The notes under the pieces were generated by a model that saw only the letters and a list, made by a program, of their open reading frames with translations, ran no database searches and had not been told where the DNA came from. From Sequoia sempervirens (Eukaryota > Streptophyta > Pinopsida > Cupressales > Cupressaceae): a stretch of 64,000 nt of DNA. The translations under genes were made by a program, and so were the position numbers. Positions 45,576-55,246 of the stretch are shown piece by piece; within the stretch, counting starts at the first letter, position 1; each line of letters begins with the position of its first letter. The stretch covers positions 1 through 64,000 of the forward strand of contig VDFB02187701.1 in assembly GCA_007258455.2 (NCBI GenBank). The letters are read 5' to 3'.

Positions 45576-45767
45576 TTAAAATTATTTAATTATGCATGGA
45601 AGAAGGGGAATCGATGTGGAAAATGGTGTTCGCAGGCTTAGGACATTTTTTCAGTGTCTACACTACCATAAACTTGAATGTCATTTAAAACATGCATGAT
45701 AAAAATTCATCATTCAAACTTCAAGTTCAATATTAAAATAATAATATCAAGTTCAACACTTTTAGTT

Positions 45768-46151
45768 TTAATCATCAAATGGATTTTCTAAATCATTAAC
45801 ATCATCATCGTCATCATCATTGATTTTACATGATGTAGGAACATTAGATGAACCACAAGCAACGCCAAATGGCACTACCAATGCCACTTGCACTAAAAGT
45901 GTGTTGGTTTTCGGAATCCTCACATGCAATATGTTGGGAAGTGGAAGCATCCAAATCTGTATGCTTTGCTCTATATCCCACAACTTTGTGTCTCCTTCCT
46001 TGTACTCATGTTGGTTGTGCGAAAGGAGATGTAATTTGGGATGCATGTATACTAAGTTCTCTGCTCTTTTGGAGTGCAATCTATTGCGTTTTACTGAGTG
46101 GATGACAGAATATGTGCTCCAATTCCTCTCAAATGCAAATGAACTAGCAAC
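45768..46151 (-). pseudogene. hAT transposase C-terminal exon (dimerisation region)
   Basis: It begins after TGTCTTCATAG and reads VASSFAFERNWSTYSVIHSV, KRNRLHSKRAENLVYMHPKL and LLSHNQHEYKEGD-TKLWDIEQ, then an acidic tail with seven Asp in a row and a TAA stop. The ERNWS...R..K...LVY.H..L pattern is the C-terminal dimerisation domain of hAT transposases. It joins in frame to 46240-46400. It lies 190 bases from the short hAT element, but outside its target duplication. Confidence 0.75.
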
Positions 46152-46239
46152 CTATGAAGACAAAGAGTAAACAATTAAAGTTATAAATTATATTTATTAA
46201 AACTATAAGGACTAAAAAATAATAATTTATTGAACTTAC

Positions 46240-46400
46240 TCGTGATAAAACTTTGATTGTAAAGGGTTGCAGGTGTTGGAAGAATTGGCCATGGAAGTAC
46301 CACCAACTATGAGCATCCTTCTTAAATCACATACAAGCCATAGCAGCTCTATAAATGATTCCTTTAGAAAACCATATCCACCTTCCCAGCAATTGATAGG
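46240..46400 (-). pseudogene. hAT transposase upstream exon, broken
   Basis: The minus strand reads ...FSKGIIYRAAMACM-stop-FKKDAHSWWYFHGQFFQHLQPFT-IKVLSR and ends at a GTAAGT donor (46239) that leads in phase to the next exon. WW.FHG...L...AI.VLS is the segment that precedes the dimerisation domain in these transposases. An in-frame TGA makes it a pseudogene. The upstream limit is not defined. Confidence 0.65.
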
Positions 46401-47989
46401 TTCTCAAGATAAGTAATTGTCTGAACTATATTTACAAGACTTGGACTCAGCAAGCTGATTTTCAACTTAGACTCAGACTTAGGAGATTGACTCAACAAAT
46501 TGAAAAACCATGAAATAAAGAGATTTTTTAAATAGATTTAAAGCTTTTACCATGTAACCTTCAAACATCATCTTTAAAGGCACATTAAATTTATCAATTA
46601 AAAGCTACTTTGATCATATACACAAGAATACATCGATCAAATGAATATAAGAGTGGCTCTATGTTGAAAGAAACAAAAAAAATAAGTATATAAATATTTT
46701 CAAGTGTTTTAGGTGTACAAAACTCATGGATTATGATATCCACACATCAAAAAAAAAAAACATGATGGAGCCATAAACTATGGTAGAGAGGCACTTGTAT
46801 CATTCAGCCCAACATCATTAGCACTATGTGGGGTCTTGTTCTCATATCTCAAAGAATTCTACAATGTTGCTACAACCATAGGTGCATTACTTAGGATTAG
46901 AATTGGCTCGACAAACCAAAAGTACAAATGTAATTCAATTTTACTTGGGATTTAACTGTGAAAAAGTCGAGAAAATAAAAAAGCATTTCTTTTCCATTTG
47001 GCATTGCCCAAAATGATTTTTAGTTTTTCTTTTGAAAACTAGAGTGGGGGTCTAACACTAGCGCCCCTAGTAAGGTCCAAGGGCAGTGAGATCAAAGGGT
47101 AGAGTCCCCACCACCAAGCCAAACTTCAGGCCTTTGAAACTATATAGACCTTCATGGGAAACTATATAGACCTTCATGGGTAGCACCCTTCATACAATCC
47201 CTAACATGATAGATGGCAAGACCAAGGCACAAAGCCCCCACCACAAAGCCCAAATTAAGGCCTTTGATACCACACGGGCCTTCATGGTGCATGCCATTTT
47301 TCATAATTCTATCACTTGTAACCAAGCTCCAAGAGTCTAGACTCCAAACCCTTCAAAAATGCAAGAGTTGAAGTTGTAGAACAATAATGAGGCTCTATAT
47401 ATGTTTGCTAGTTTTTGCTTCAATAGATTGTACTTTTAGCTTCACAACTCTTCCTTTCTCCTTACTTGTGCTTGCAAATGAAACAAATATCATTTTGAAG
47501 TGTCTAATGCTTTTTTTAGGTTTTCTAGAATGAGTCTTGGTGAGTATAGCGAGTTTGACTAGACATGCCAAGTATTTGGTTCCTAAATCTCTAGAGTCTC
47601 TCGGCATTGTTCCAAACACCTCACCTCAAGACTCATTGATTCTAGCAAGTTTCTAGGATGTCCCATAACACTAGTTTGAACCATGACAAAATTTAGAATA
47701 ACTCACAAGTAAAAACAGCTTGCAAGTTACTCGCACAATAACTCAACCCCGAGTTTTTCTCAAAAACACACCTATGACTCAGCAAAAACTTGCAATTTCA
47801 GAATGAAAACTCACCTGCACTTGGATAATACTATACAGCCTAAAAAAGTTATCAATTTTCATCATTTTCAACTGTGTTTTTTTTGTAGTGGCATTTTAGT
47901 TTGCAAGTATTGTTTACTCACTGGGTGGATTTCCAAGTACTACGAGAGTAAATTGAAATAACTTGCATAACTTATGTACTAAAAGATAA
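46401..47989. other. Intron sequence, no element resolved
   Basis: Contains a 22-bp tandem duplication of AAACTATATAGACCTTCATGGG (about 47138-47181) in a C-rich stretch with two diverged AGGCCTTTGA..CCTTCATGG blocks (47040-47300). A minus-strand 74-codon frame (47395-47619) has no recognisable motif. Confidence 0.4.
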
Positions 47990-48320
47990 TGCATAGAAAT
48001 TCAAAATCATCACACTTGTCTTTATTGATAGAATGTATGCCAATACAATCATAACATGAATAACCATAGCAACAGTAACTCCTGACTACATGACTCAAGT
48101 ACATATAGTATGTTGGCGGTGGTTGAGAGACCAACCATCACGTCCCTTCATTACAACTAATTACTTCGTCGGGAACTTAATTCCCAAGACAACTAACTAA
48201 CATGACAAGTACATAGAAAATATTAACATTAACTAAAGTCTTATTTATTTATGACTCACTAACTAAATTCTTATTTACTTATGACTCATGGCCGACCAAG
48301 TACACTCTCGGCCAACTACA
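47990..48320 (-). mobile_element. LTR remnant related to the LTR at 3430
   Basis: On the minus strand it has GTTGGCCGAG...GGTCGGCC, then GGTTGGTCTCTCAACCACCGCC, then ATTCTATCAATAAAGAC. These are in the same order and spacing as in 3433-3765. Ends not resolved. Confidence 0.45.
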
Positions 48321-48620
48321 AGTATGTGGGAACAGCAAATCATCTCATATCAACTTTGATTCAGCTCTTATTTAGCAGTATTTCAAAAGTATGTGGCTGT
48401 AACACATTCTCTTTTCTTTTTTCTTCTGTGCCTTCATTGGATCACTGTAAATGTTTTGTGCTAGGCGGCTAGGGTTATGGTTTCGTTTTTGTTTCATTTA
48501 CTGTTAGGATTTGGTAACTAGTTTTATTTTGTATTTATTACTAAGCTGATAGGGTTATGTTCAGTTTTTTTCTGCTTTTTCCATTTTGCTAGGGTTAATT
48601 TCTATTTTTCCAAAAAGAAA

Positions 48621-48970
48621 ATGGCATTTGCAAGTAAGATAGATGGTGGCAAGCCTAGGGACCTTGCTTAGAAACATAGGACAGTCGGTACAACGTATGG
48701 GATGGTAATCTACAACTATTATTGGACAGATATGAGAGGAGGCATAAATCACCTCAAATATAGCTGATTTGGAGGAAGCAACCAGAAATGGCAGCATATG
48801 AGGAGGAAGAGGTGTGCCGTGAGGTGGGGATTCATCACATTCACAACATACTCTTGTTGAGGATGATAGTGTTCCTCAACAAGAAGCTAAAGCAGGACCA
48901 CCCAATTCCAGACAGCTACACAGCAGCAACCTTTTTGGAGCTTTAGTTGTAGACGAAATTTATAGATTAC
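48621..48970 (+). pseudogene. hAT transposase N-terminal (BED finger) relic
   Basis: ATG at 48621 opens MAFASKIDGGKPRDLA, then a TAG where Trp is expected, then KHRTVGTTYGMVIYNYYWTD-MRGGINHLKY. This resembles the BED zinc-finger start of plant hAT transposases (RDLAWKH...CNYC...GGI.RLKYHL), but the cysteines are lost. After frame changes, a Glu-rich stretch and GGDSSHSQHTLVEDDSVPQQ follow. It is on the strand opposite to the C-terminal relic at 45.8-46.4 kb, so they are not one gene. Confidence 0.55.
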
Positions 48971-49479
48971 AAACATTGAAAGTTCAAACTATCTTTTGTG
49001 TTGAAGAGCACTAATTGAACTCTATTTTTCATCTATATATAAAGGAAATCAGTAATATATGTTCCCTAAATTCAATAGTATGCATGTTTTTGAAGAATTT
49101 TTCACAAATTTATGTGTTTTTTAATGTTCAAAAAATCTATCAAGTTTTTGTTGAGTCTAAGTTTTTGAAAAAATTTGGATCAGCCAAGTTATTGCTGAGT
49201 ATGAGTTTTTCAGCCATGATTTGAACTATTTGATATCATTGGTTTCAAAAGCTTTGTGCCCATGGCTCGCATCATGGTCCTGCAATTCAAGTACATGTAT
49301 TCCAGGATATGTATTTATCTATTTTGGTATAAACGATAATCTGCTGCTAAGTACATCACCTAGGTTGGAGCTATATTACAAACTTCATAGTGCAATTATA
49401 ACTCCAATGTAAAAAGTCCATAAATTGGCCCGTTTCTTTGATTCAGGAAATGCCCTTAGATATAGAAAGAAGACCTTAC

Positions 49480-49633
49480 ATAGGTTGTTCAGAAGCCTTT
49501 GCTGCTGCCCGTATAAAACAGTAATTGGCTCCTCCACTTGCAGCAGATAATAGTGTTATTAGAATTGCATGTATATAGTTTTGTTCTCCGGGTTTGTATA
49601 GGCTAGTTGAAGCATTACTTTCTGGTGTCTGTC
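49480..49633 (-). CDS. Host transporter exon (first visible), DMT/EamA family
   Basis: 154 nt, entered after GATTTGCAG with two bases of a split codon and left with AT before GTAAGG. It reads QTPESNASTSLYKPGEQNY, a hydrophilic loop, then IHAILITLLSAASGGANYCF and IRAAAKASEQP. In this transporter family a loop of this kind links the two EamA repeats, and the helix with S.SGG.NYC.IR.A.KAS.QP starts the second repeat. The product would be an integral membrane transporter. The substrate cannot be told from sequence. The next exon is 34.5 kb away. Upstream exons for the first EamA repeat were not found up to 64 kb. Confidence 0.7.
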
Positions 49634-51820
49634 CTGCAAATCATTTCATGAAATACTTAATATTCAAGCACAGATGCAATTTCAATGGATAAGAAGTTAA
49701 TTTCTATATTCAAATTTTTATCAAATTAAATTCAAAATTCTTTGATTGAGAAAGAGATTCGATATCTATTTTATTTCTGTATTATAAAATCCAAATTACT
49801 TAAAAATGGTATATTTCTCATGGGTCATTAGAAGGTGATCCAAACAATATCAAAAGTAGATACATAAACGAATAACATTAGACCATATGATAAGTCTGGG
49901 GTTCTTGGGATAAAAGAGAGACTAGAATCATAGATTGGCCTTGCAACTTTATTCATTTGTTTCCATATAAGGACATCGATAGTCAAATGTAATGTAATCT
50001 CTTGAAATTGGAAATTGCTGAAAACTAATTAAGCATAAGTTCTTCAAAAGAAATTTTTGGAAAACCAAAGGAGCAAGAAGCAAATAGCATTAGATTTTCA
50101 CCAAGATATATACCCACCACACAAGAATGCATACATAGTAGCATATGCATATAGCCACAATCAGACAATGCATTTTCACATTTGGAGTTTTTCTAGGGTT
50201 TCAGCTAGTGCTCAGAATGGATCCATCCCCAAAACTCTCAAAATAAGGAGCTACCCAAGAGCATTTTATCAAACCTACGAAACAACTAAGACATGATAAG
50301 AACATCAGCATTAGAATAGTACTTTCTATTAGCATTTTAGCATAAATAGTTTTGCATTCTACTGAGTAACTAGAAATCATGTCACTTCTTCGAGAATCTG
50401 TTACGATACATAAAAGGGAAATTGTCACCCTATCAAAGGACTACACTTAATCAAATTTTGAATGATGACAAACTGATGATTAGAATAGACTTATGTGTTC
50501 TCTAAATGCATTAATTTCTGTTTGTGTTATTCTGTTTCTTTCTTTTCCCAAGATTTTGCCAAGTCTTGAGTTGGAGTCAAAATTTTGGCCTGCCAAGTGT
50601 ATGTGGAGTCCAAGTTTTCCAACCATGGTTATGTGAATAGATTCTTGTGACTTTTCAAGTTTCACTATAGAAGTCTGCTTCTGCCTTCTCTACAATGGCC
50701 ACTGTATCCTGCACATGGCTTCTATATATGCTCTTTGTCATGAATTGCTATGCCTCATTAGTCCTCATAGAAAACTTCAACAGAGAATCATAATCTCCAA
50801 GGAGCCCTAAGAGGATATGAAGAGGATTTAGATCAATGACTTGCAACATTGGAAGATAAGTAGTCAAGCCTGTCCAGTTGAGTTCATTGTGAACCTTTTT
50901 TGTTAAAAAACATGATATTTAAAATTCTCCAGCACAGTAGAAAAAATCTTTCTCGGGAATAAATTTGCAAACCAAAAAAAAAGATTTTTTAAATTCATCA
51001 AGATTCAATCAAGAAAAAATCCAGTTACAGTCAGGGTTAAGGAAAAATAGAAAAAAATGCTGAAGAAATAAGAAAAAATATATATATTATCAGATTCCCT
51101 AAATTTTTATGACCAAAAAATCACATGTAGGAAAAAAATCACAATAATCACAATTTTAGTGCAGTCTTTTGGTCAGGAATCATTTGACTGGTCTATCAAA
51201 AAAACACAATTTCAAAAAGCCTTAATCAACCAGACAACTGAATCATGATTTCTTGCACAAAATTTGCAAATTTTGTAACTATGTTCTGCACTTTAACAGT
51301 AACCAGTGCAATTTGTTAGGATTTGCTTGTGTAAGTGTATCTTACCCCCAACCCAATTTTGTATGTCCATCAGGGCCAATCTTGGGCCTGTTTATCTGGA
51401 CATTGGTTTATTGTATTTTTTGTAAGGAAGCCTATTATCCATGTGCCAAAGTTAAAAAAAGGCCTGGTGTGCAAAATTAGTTATTAATTCGCTGTAGGTA
51501 TTAGATTGTTGGCAAGAAAGCTCTTGTGCACAGTTTGATAACTGTGTTTGAACAAGACAGCATCCTTACGGTACTAGATATAGCCTAAGTCAGCATCCAT
51601 GGGTTCTCAAGAAAGCTCTCTTTTCTTCTCTGTACTGTTCATATCTATTTTCCAACAGATACAAAATTCAGTTTTGTTTCATTTTTAGAAGTGTATGTAT
51701 TATTTCGCTTTTGATGGTTTCAGATTTCTTACCTAGGGGTTTCCCTAAACTTCAATAGCAGATCAGATATTATTTTGTTTTCAACTTTTCAAGCATTGTC
51801 AAATGTGAATTGGTAAACAG
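49634..51820. other. Upstream intron sequence, no feature supported
   Basis: AT-rich, with A-runs at 50940-51250. A copia-gag-like trace may exist near 50690-50880 (minus) but is too decayed to call. Confidence 0.4.
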
Positions 51821-52097
51821 TAAAATAATTATTAACACAGAGAATTATTGCCAAGATAATTGATTGATTAAAAAAAGAAGCAAACACATTCTTATATGGA
51901 ACTACAAAGAGCTAATAATAGCGAAACTAATAAAAGCTAACTGAAGGCTTAACTGAAAGTAACTAAAAGCTAAAAAAGCTAACTGAAAGCTTTAACTGGT
52001 CCTAACTGAAAGCTAACTAAAAGAATAAAAGAATATACTTAAAGTATATTATAATATCTTATTTGACCATTAAACTAGATATAACAATATTATTTTA
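51821..52097 (-). repeat. Copia derivative 3' LTR
   Basis: 277 bp, matching 54359-54497 over its first part. It contains a locally repeated AACTGAAAGCTAACTAAAAG word. The ends read TAAAATAATTATT and AATATTATTTTA, unusual in lacking TG..CA. Confidence 0.7.
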
Positions 52098-52134
52098 ATA
52101 CCCTCCCTTAATAGTCATTCTACTAACTTAAACT

Positions 52135-53015
52135 AAGTCTACCCATAATCTGATGGTCTTCTGGCCATGAATGCATAATAGGCAGACTCCTACTCAGTAT
52201 GCTCTGCAACATGGGCACTCTACTGAAACCCTTCCTAGTTGGACTTCTAATTAGCCAACCGCTTTTTGCAATGCTTTTGCATATGACCAATCTTACCACA
52301 ATAATGGCAAGTGAAAGACTTCTTGGAGCTATCCTCTGATTTGCCTTGTCCTATCTATTGAGTGGACTTGCCTTTGCCATCGTTGGCAATAAACACTTGT
52401 TCAACACTAGGAGTGTCACTGTTGCTCCCAAACTGTTTCTTCCACCTATCCAATTGCAAGAACTTGTTGCACAACTCATCAAACTTCAAGTCAACTGTTG
52501 TAGAAGTGATATTGAGAGTCTCAATAAAGTGCTCATATGAGCGTGGTAAACTCTTCAGTGTGATAACCACAATGTCTTCTTCCATCTTGCGACCTATTGC
52601 TTCTAGCTAATCGGGAATGTCTTTGCTCTTCATCAAGTGATCCTGCAAAGACATCTTCTTGTCCATCATGATCAAGAATAACATATTCTTCAGGAAGAAG
52701 GCTCGTCCCTTGTCAGAGGTTTCATGAAGATCTTTCAAAATGTTTACAGATCTCCACAACAAACTTATCAAATAGTATTTTTGGTAACATCTCATCGGTG
52801 ACAAACAACTTGAGAAGCATAACCGCCTCCCAATTACTTCCATCATACTTGTCCTAGTCCTTTCCCACAATGGTAGGACGAGCTTCTATACCCACAATAA
52901 GTGCATCCAAACACCGGTACTCGAAGATAGTGAGCATCCTCTACTTCCACATGTTGTAGTTTTTACCATTGAATCTATAGCTACCTTCCAACATGATGTT
53001 GATCAAGCATGCCAT
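52135..53015 (-). pseudogene. Copia gag (UBN2 type) with zinc knuckle
   Basis: From ATG at 53015 it reads MACLINIMLEGSYRFNGKNY-NMWK, a standard copia gag start, then DALIVGIEARP and NWEAVMLLKLFVTDEML in shifting frames. 52585-52355 gives VVITLKSLPRSYEHFIETLN and LKFDELCNKFLQLDRWKKQF. The zinc knuckle FTCHYCGKIGHMQKHCKK (CX2CX4HX4C) is complete near 52270-52315. Several stops and frameshifts. It is followed by ESAYYAFMARRPSDYG, the start of the next region, and then directly by the purine tract. Confidence 0.82.
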
Positions 53016-54345
53016 CCCTCCCTTTTCCAAAAGCACAAAGAACGAGGTAAAAGTTTGTGATTAGCTGGCACAACTCCCACAACTTTTTAAAAATCATCAA
53101 AATAGAGGCTCAAAATCCCACGATTTTGTCAAAAAATAGCCAACAACTCAAACTTCACCTTAGGCGGCAAAAAAAGGCACAAATTTTTTTAGAAAAACAT
53201 TCTATCAAAAACTATGTTGCATGAATTTCAAAAAATCCGTCAAAAAACTTAGACTTCGCCCAGAAAACCTAGGCGGCAAAAAAGGCAACATTTTTTTCAA
53301 AAAAATCTTCAATAAACTCAAAAAACTGCCCTAGCCGTGAGCAGAAACAACAAAAAAAATTTAGAAAAAGTTTCAAAATTTTTGATGACCAGCAAAAAAA
53401 TTTTAGAAAAAAATTTCAAAAGCTTTGAGAAACCCTAGCAAGTTCATGAATTTCTTTTTTTGGAAAAAATCCATCAAAAAATGTTGAAACCTTGGCAGAA
53501 AAAGGCACAAAACCCTGGCAACTTCATGAATTTGTAGAAAATCTGTCAAAACTTCTGCAAATCTCCAAGAAATACTGCAGGCTATGGAAATGAATAGGAA
53601 GACAAAGAGAGAGCCCTCGCACCATATAAGCAAATCACAGAAAAACCCGAACAAACCATGCAATTTTTGAAAAATTGCCCAAAATTAGACCTGCCACAGA
53701 AAAATGCATGCAGAAGCGGGAGACTCCCAAAACCATAGGTCACGGATCAAAAAACCCTTTTCAAAAAAAAAAACTTCAGCTCACGATTTTTAGAACCCAT
53801 GCTCAATATTTCCCTTCAAATGCCCAAACAACGAAAAAAAAAGCAAGAGAATCGTGTGGAAAAACGACGTCCATGTCACGCATAAACCCTAAAAAAATCG
53901 TCATGACTTTTCACAAACGTTGGTACAAACATATCGCCCAGGAACCCCTATAGAAAATCCACGTGCACAGCCATGAATCTAAAAAAATCCTACGATTTCA
54001 ACACTGAACAAGTGCGATTTTATTACAAAAAAAAAATCTGCGATTTTATACTGAAAAACCCTCACAAAAAGCTCCAAATGACAAAGACCCACGAATTTCT
54101 ACTTTTAAAAAATCCCATGAATTGTTGAATAAGGAAACCCTCGGATTTTTTTAAAAAAACAAAAAAAAAAGTCGGACAAATAAAAATTCCAAAAAAATTC
54201 TCAAAATTTTTCAAATAAAACCATTAACCTTTGATTTAAAAAAAATAAAAAAAAATCGAGCAAAAACATCTAAGAAATTAAAAAAATCTCTTAGGAAAAC
54301 ACGAATTTTTTACTACGAAAAGATTCGTCGAAAAATTTGAGCCTA
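53016..54345 (-). other. A-rich leader of the copia derivative
   Basis: A 1.3-kb untranslated-looking stretch lies between primer site and gag. It is very A-rich on the plus strand, with repeated CCTAGGCGGCAAAAAAGGCA (53160 and 53268). The open frames in it are products of the base bias. Confidence 0.5.
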
Positions 54346-54358
54346 AGCTCTGATACCA

Positions 54359-54497
54359 TAAAATAATTATGAACACACACAAAATTATTGCCAAGATAAT
54401 TGATTGATTAAAATAAGAAGCAAACACATTCTTATATAGAAATACAAAGAGCTAATAATAGCAAGACTAATAAAAGCTAACTGAAGGCTTAACTGAT
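54359..54497 (-). repeat. Copia derivative 5' LTR, truncated
   Basis: Shares about 140 bases with 51821-51960, then ends abruptly at AACTGATG, where the sequence becomes unrelated. Confidence 0.7.
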
Positions 54498-54754
54498 GTA
54501 GAGCATAAGTAGACAGCACAAGTTGATGAGGAGCATGATGTGCAGCCAAGATTGTTTGGGACCCTGTTGCAATAAATAAATCAGTATAGCTATTCTAGTG
54601 ATAAAGAGCAGTTCATGATGTTATATTCTGATTACTGGGCTTGTTGTTCAATGTAGGTAAAATAGTTTTTACTTCAATATGTCACTTGGCTCTGATTTTC
54701 AATTAACATTTTGTACTTTCTATCTTGAACTTTATGAGATGATATAAGCATAAG
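54498..54754. other. Upstream sequence, nothing seen
   Basis: Short non-repetitive stretch between two elements. Confidence 0.3.
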
Positions 54755-54952
54755 CATAGTTGGAAAACTCGGCTCGGAAAAAAACTCACCAAGCCAAAAA
54801 TTGGAGAGTCAACAAAAACTCGAAGAAAACTCAGCAACTTTTTTTTTTTTTTTTGTGTTTTTTGCATCTTTTATGTATCTGGAGAGTCTTTTGTAAAGAC
54901 TCGTGAGTTTTTTGGGAGTTTTTTTGGGAGTCTGGCGAGTCTTCCAACTATG
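54755..54952. mobile_element. 198-bp hAT-type MITE
   Basis: Perfect 8-bp duplications AGCATAAG (54747-54754 and 54953-54960). Inverted ends CATAGTTGGAAAACTCG and CGAGTCTTCCAACTATG match at 16 of 17 positions. The interior has a T19 run and repeated ACTCG or GAGTC words. Its ends differ from the C/G-rich family. Confidence 0.88.
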
Positions 54953-54960
54953 AGCATAAG

Positions 54961-55246
54961 TATCACTATATCAAAGTGATCAATGGATCAATGGATTTTA
55001 ATTTTTCAACATGTATTTACTTCAGTACTTTGTATTTGATAATGTATTTTAGTATTTTACAGTTCGCTATTTAGTAATTTATAGTTCAAACTACAAAGTT
55101 TCAATTTATGCATTTTAATCATTAATTAATTATTAATCATGGATTCTCAATGTTAAATAAATTAATTATGGAATTTGAATCAAGTTATTAGTACTAATTA
55201 AGATAAATTTCAGCTTCTTTTAATTCATATATTAAAACTGATATAA
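54961..55246. other. AT-rich sequence, nothing seen
   Basis: Short TATTTAGTA-like words only, with no recognisable element. Confidence 0.3.

Larger units (their letters stand above)
43998..45640 (-). mobile_element. Probable old LTR split by two insertions
   Basis: It has a minus-strand TATA-like TCTATAAAAGAG near 44268-44280 and a U3-like AT-rich array (44450-44905) upstream of it. It is interrupted by a hAT element (44910-45575). The gypsy element's left flank suggests that it continued across the gypsy insertion site. Ends are not resolved. Confidence 0.35.
4536..49633 (-). other. Host gene span: DMT/EamA-type transporter with giant introns
   Basis: This is the extent from the most upstream to the most downstream exon detected. 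Introns, in order of transcription, are 15004-49479 (34,476 bp), 4880-14936 (10,057 bp) and 4621-4807 (187 bp). Each junction has GT at the donor and AG at the acceptor. Phases agree: AT|G at the first junction, phase 0 at the next two. The exons show no stop or frameshift. The first and last exons of the gene are not in the window or not recognised, so the product is only partly known. Several intronic LTRs lie in the same orientation as the gene. Confidence 0.7.
51821..54497 (-). mobile_element. Ty1/copia derivative with gag only
   Basis: Minus-strand order: truncated 5' LTR (54497-54359), primer site (54358-54346, TGGTATCAGAGCTTAGGC), a 1.3-kb leader, gag (53015-52135), purine tract (AAGGGAGGGT, 52110-52098), 3' LTR (52097-51821). 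Integrase, reverse transcriptase and RNase H are absent between gag and the purine tract. The LTRs share TAAAATAATTAT...GAATTATTGCCAAG-type starts on the plus strand. The 5' LTR is cut after about 140 bases. Confidence 0.78.

Noticed and set aside
47680..47960. Another copy of the CATAGTTGG MITE
   Set aside because: Shares ACTCG/GAGTC-like words only. No inverted ends or duplication found.
50570..50640. Half of a CATAGTTGG-type MITE (GTTTTCCAACCATGG)
   Set aside because: The other end and a target duplication were not found.
53403..53953. ORFs on both strands in the A-rich leader
   Set aside because: Low-complexity Lys/Phe-rich products of A/T runs, with no conserved motif.
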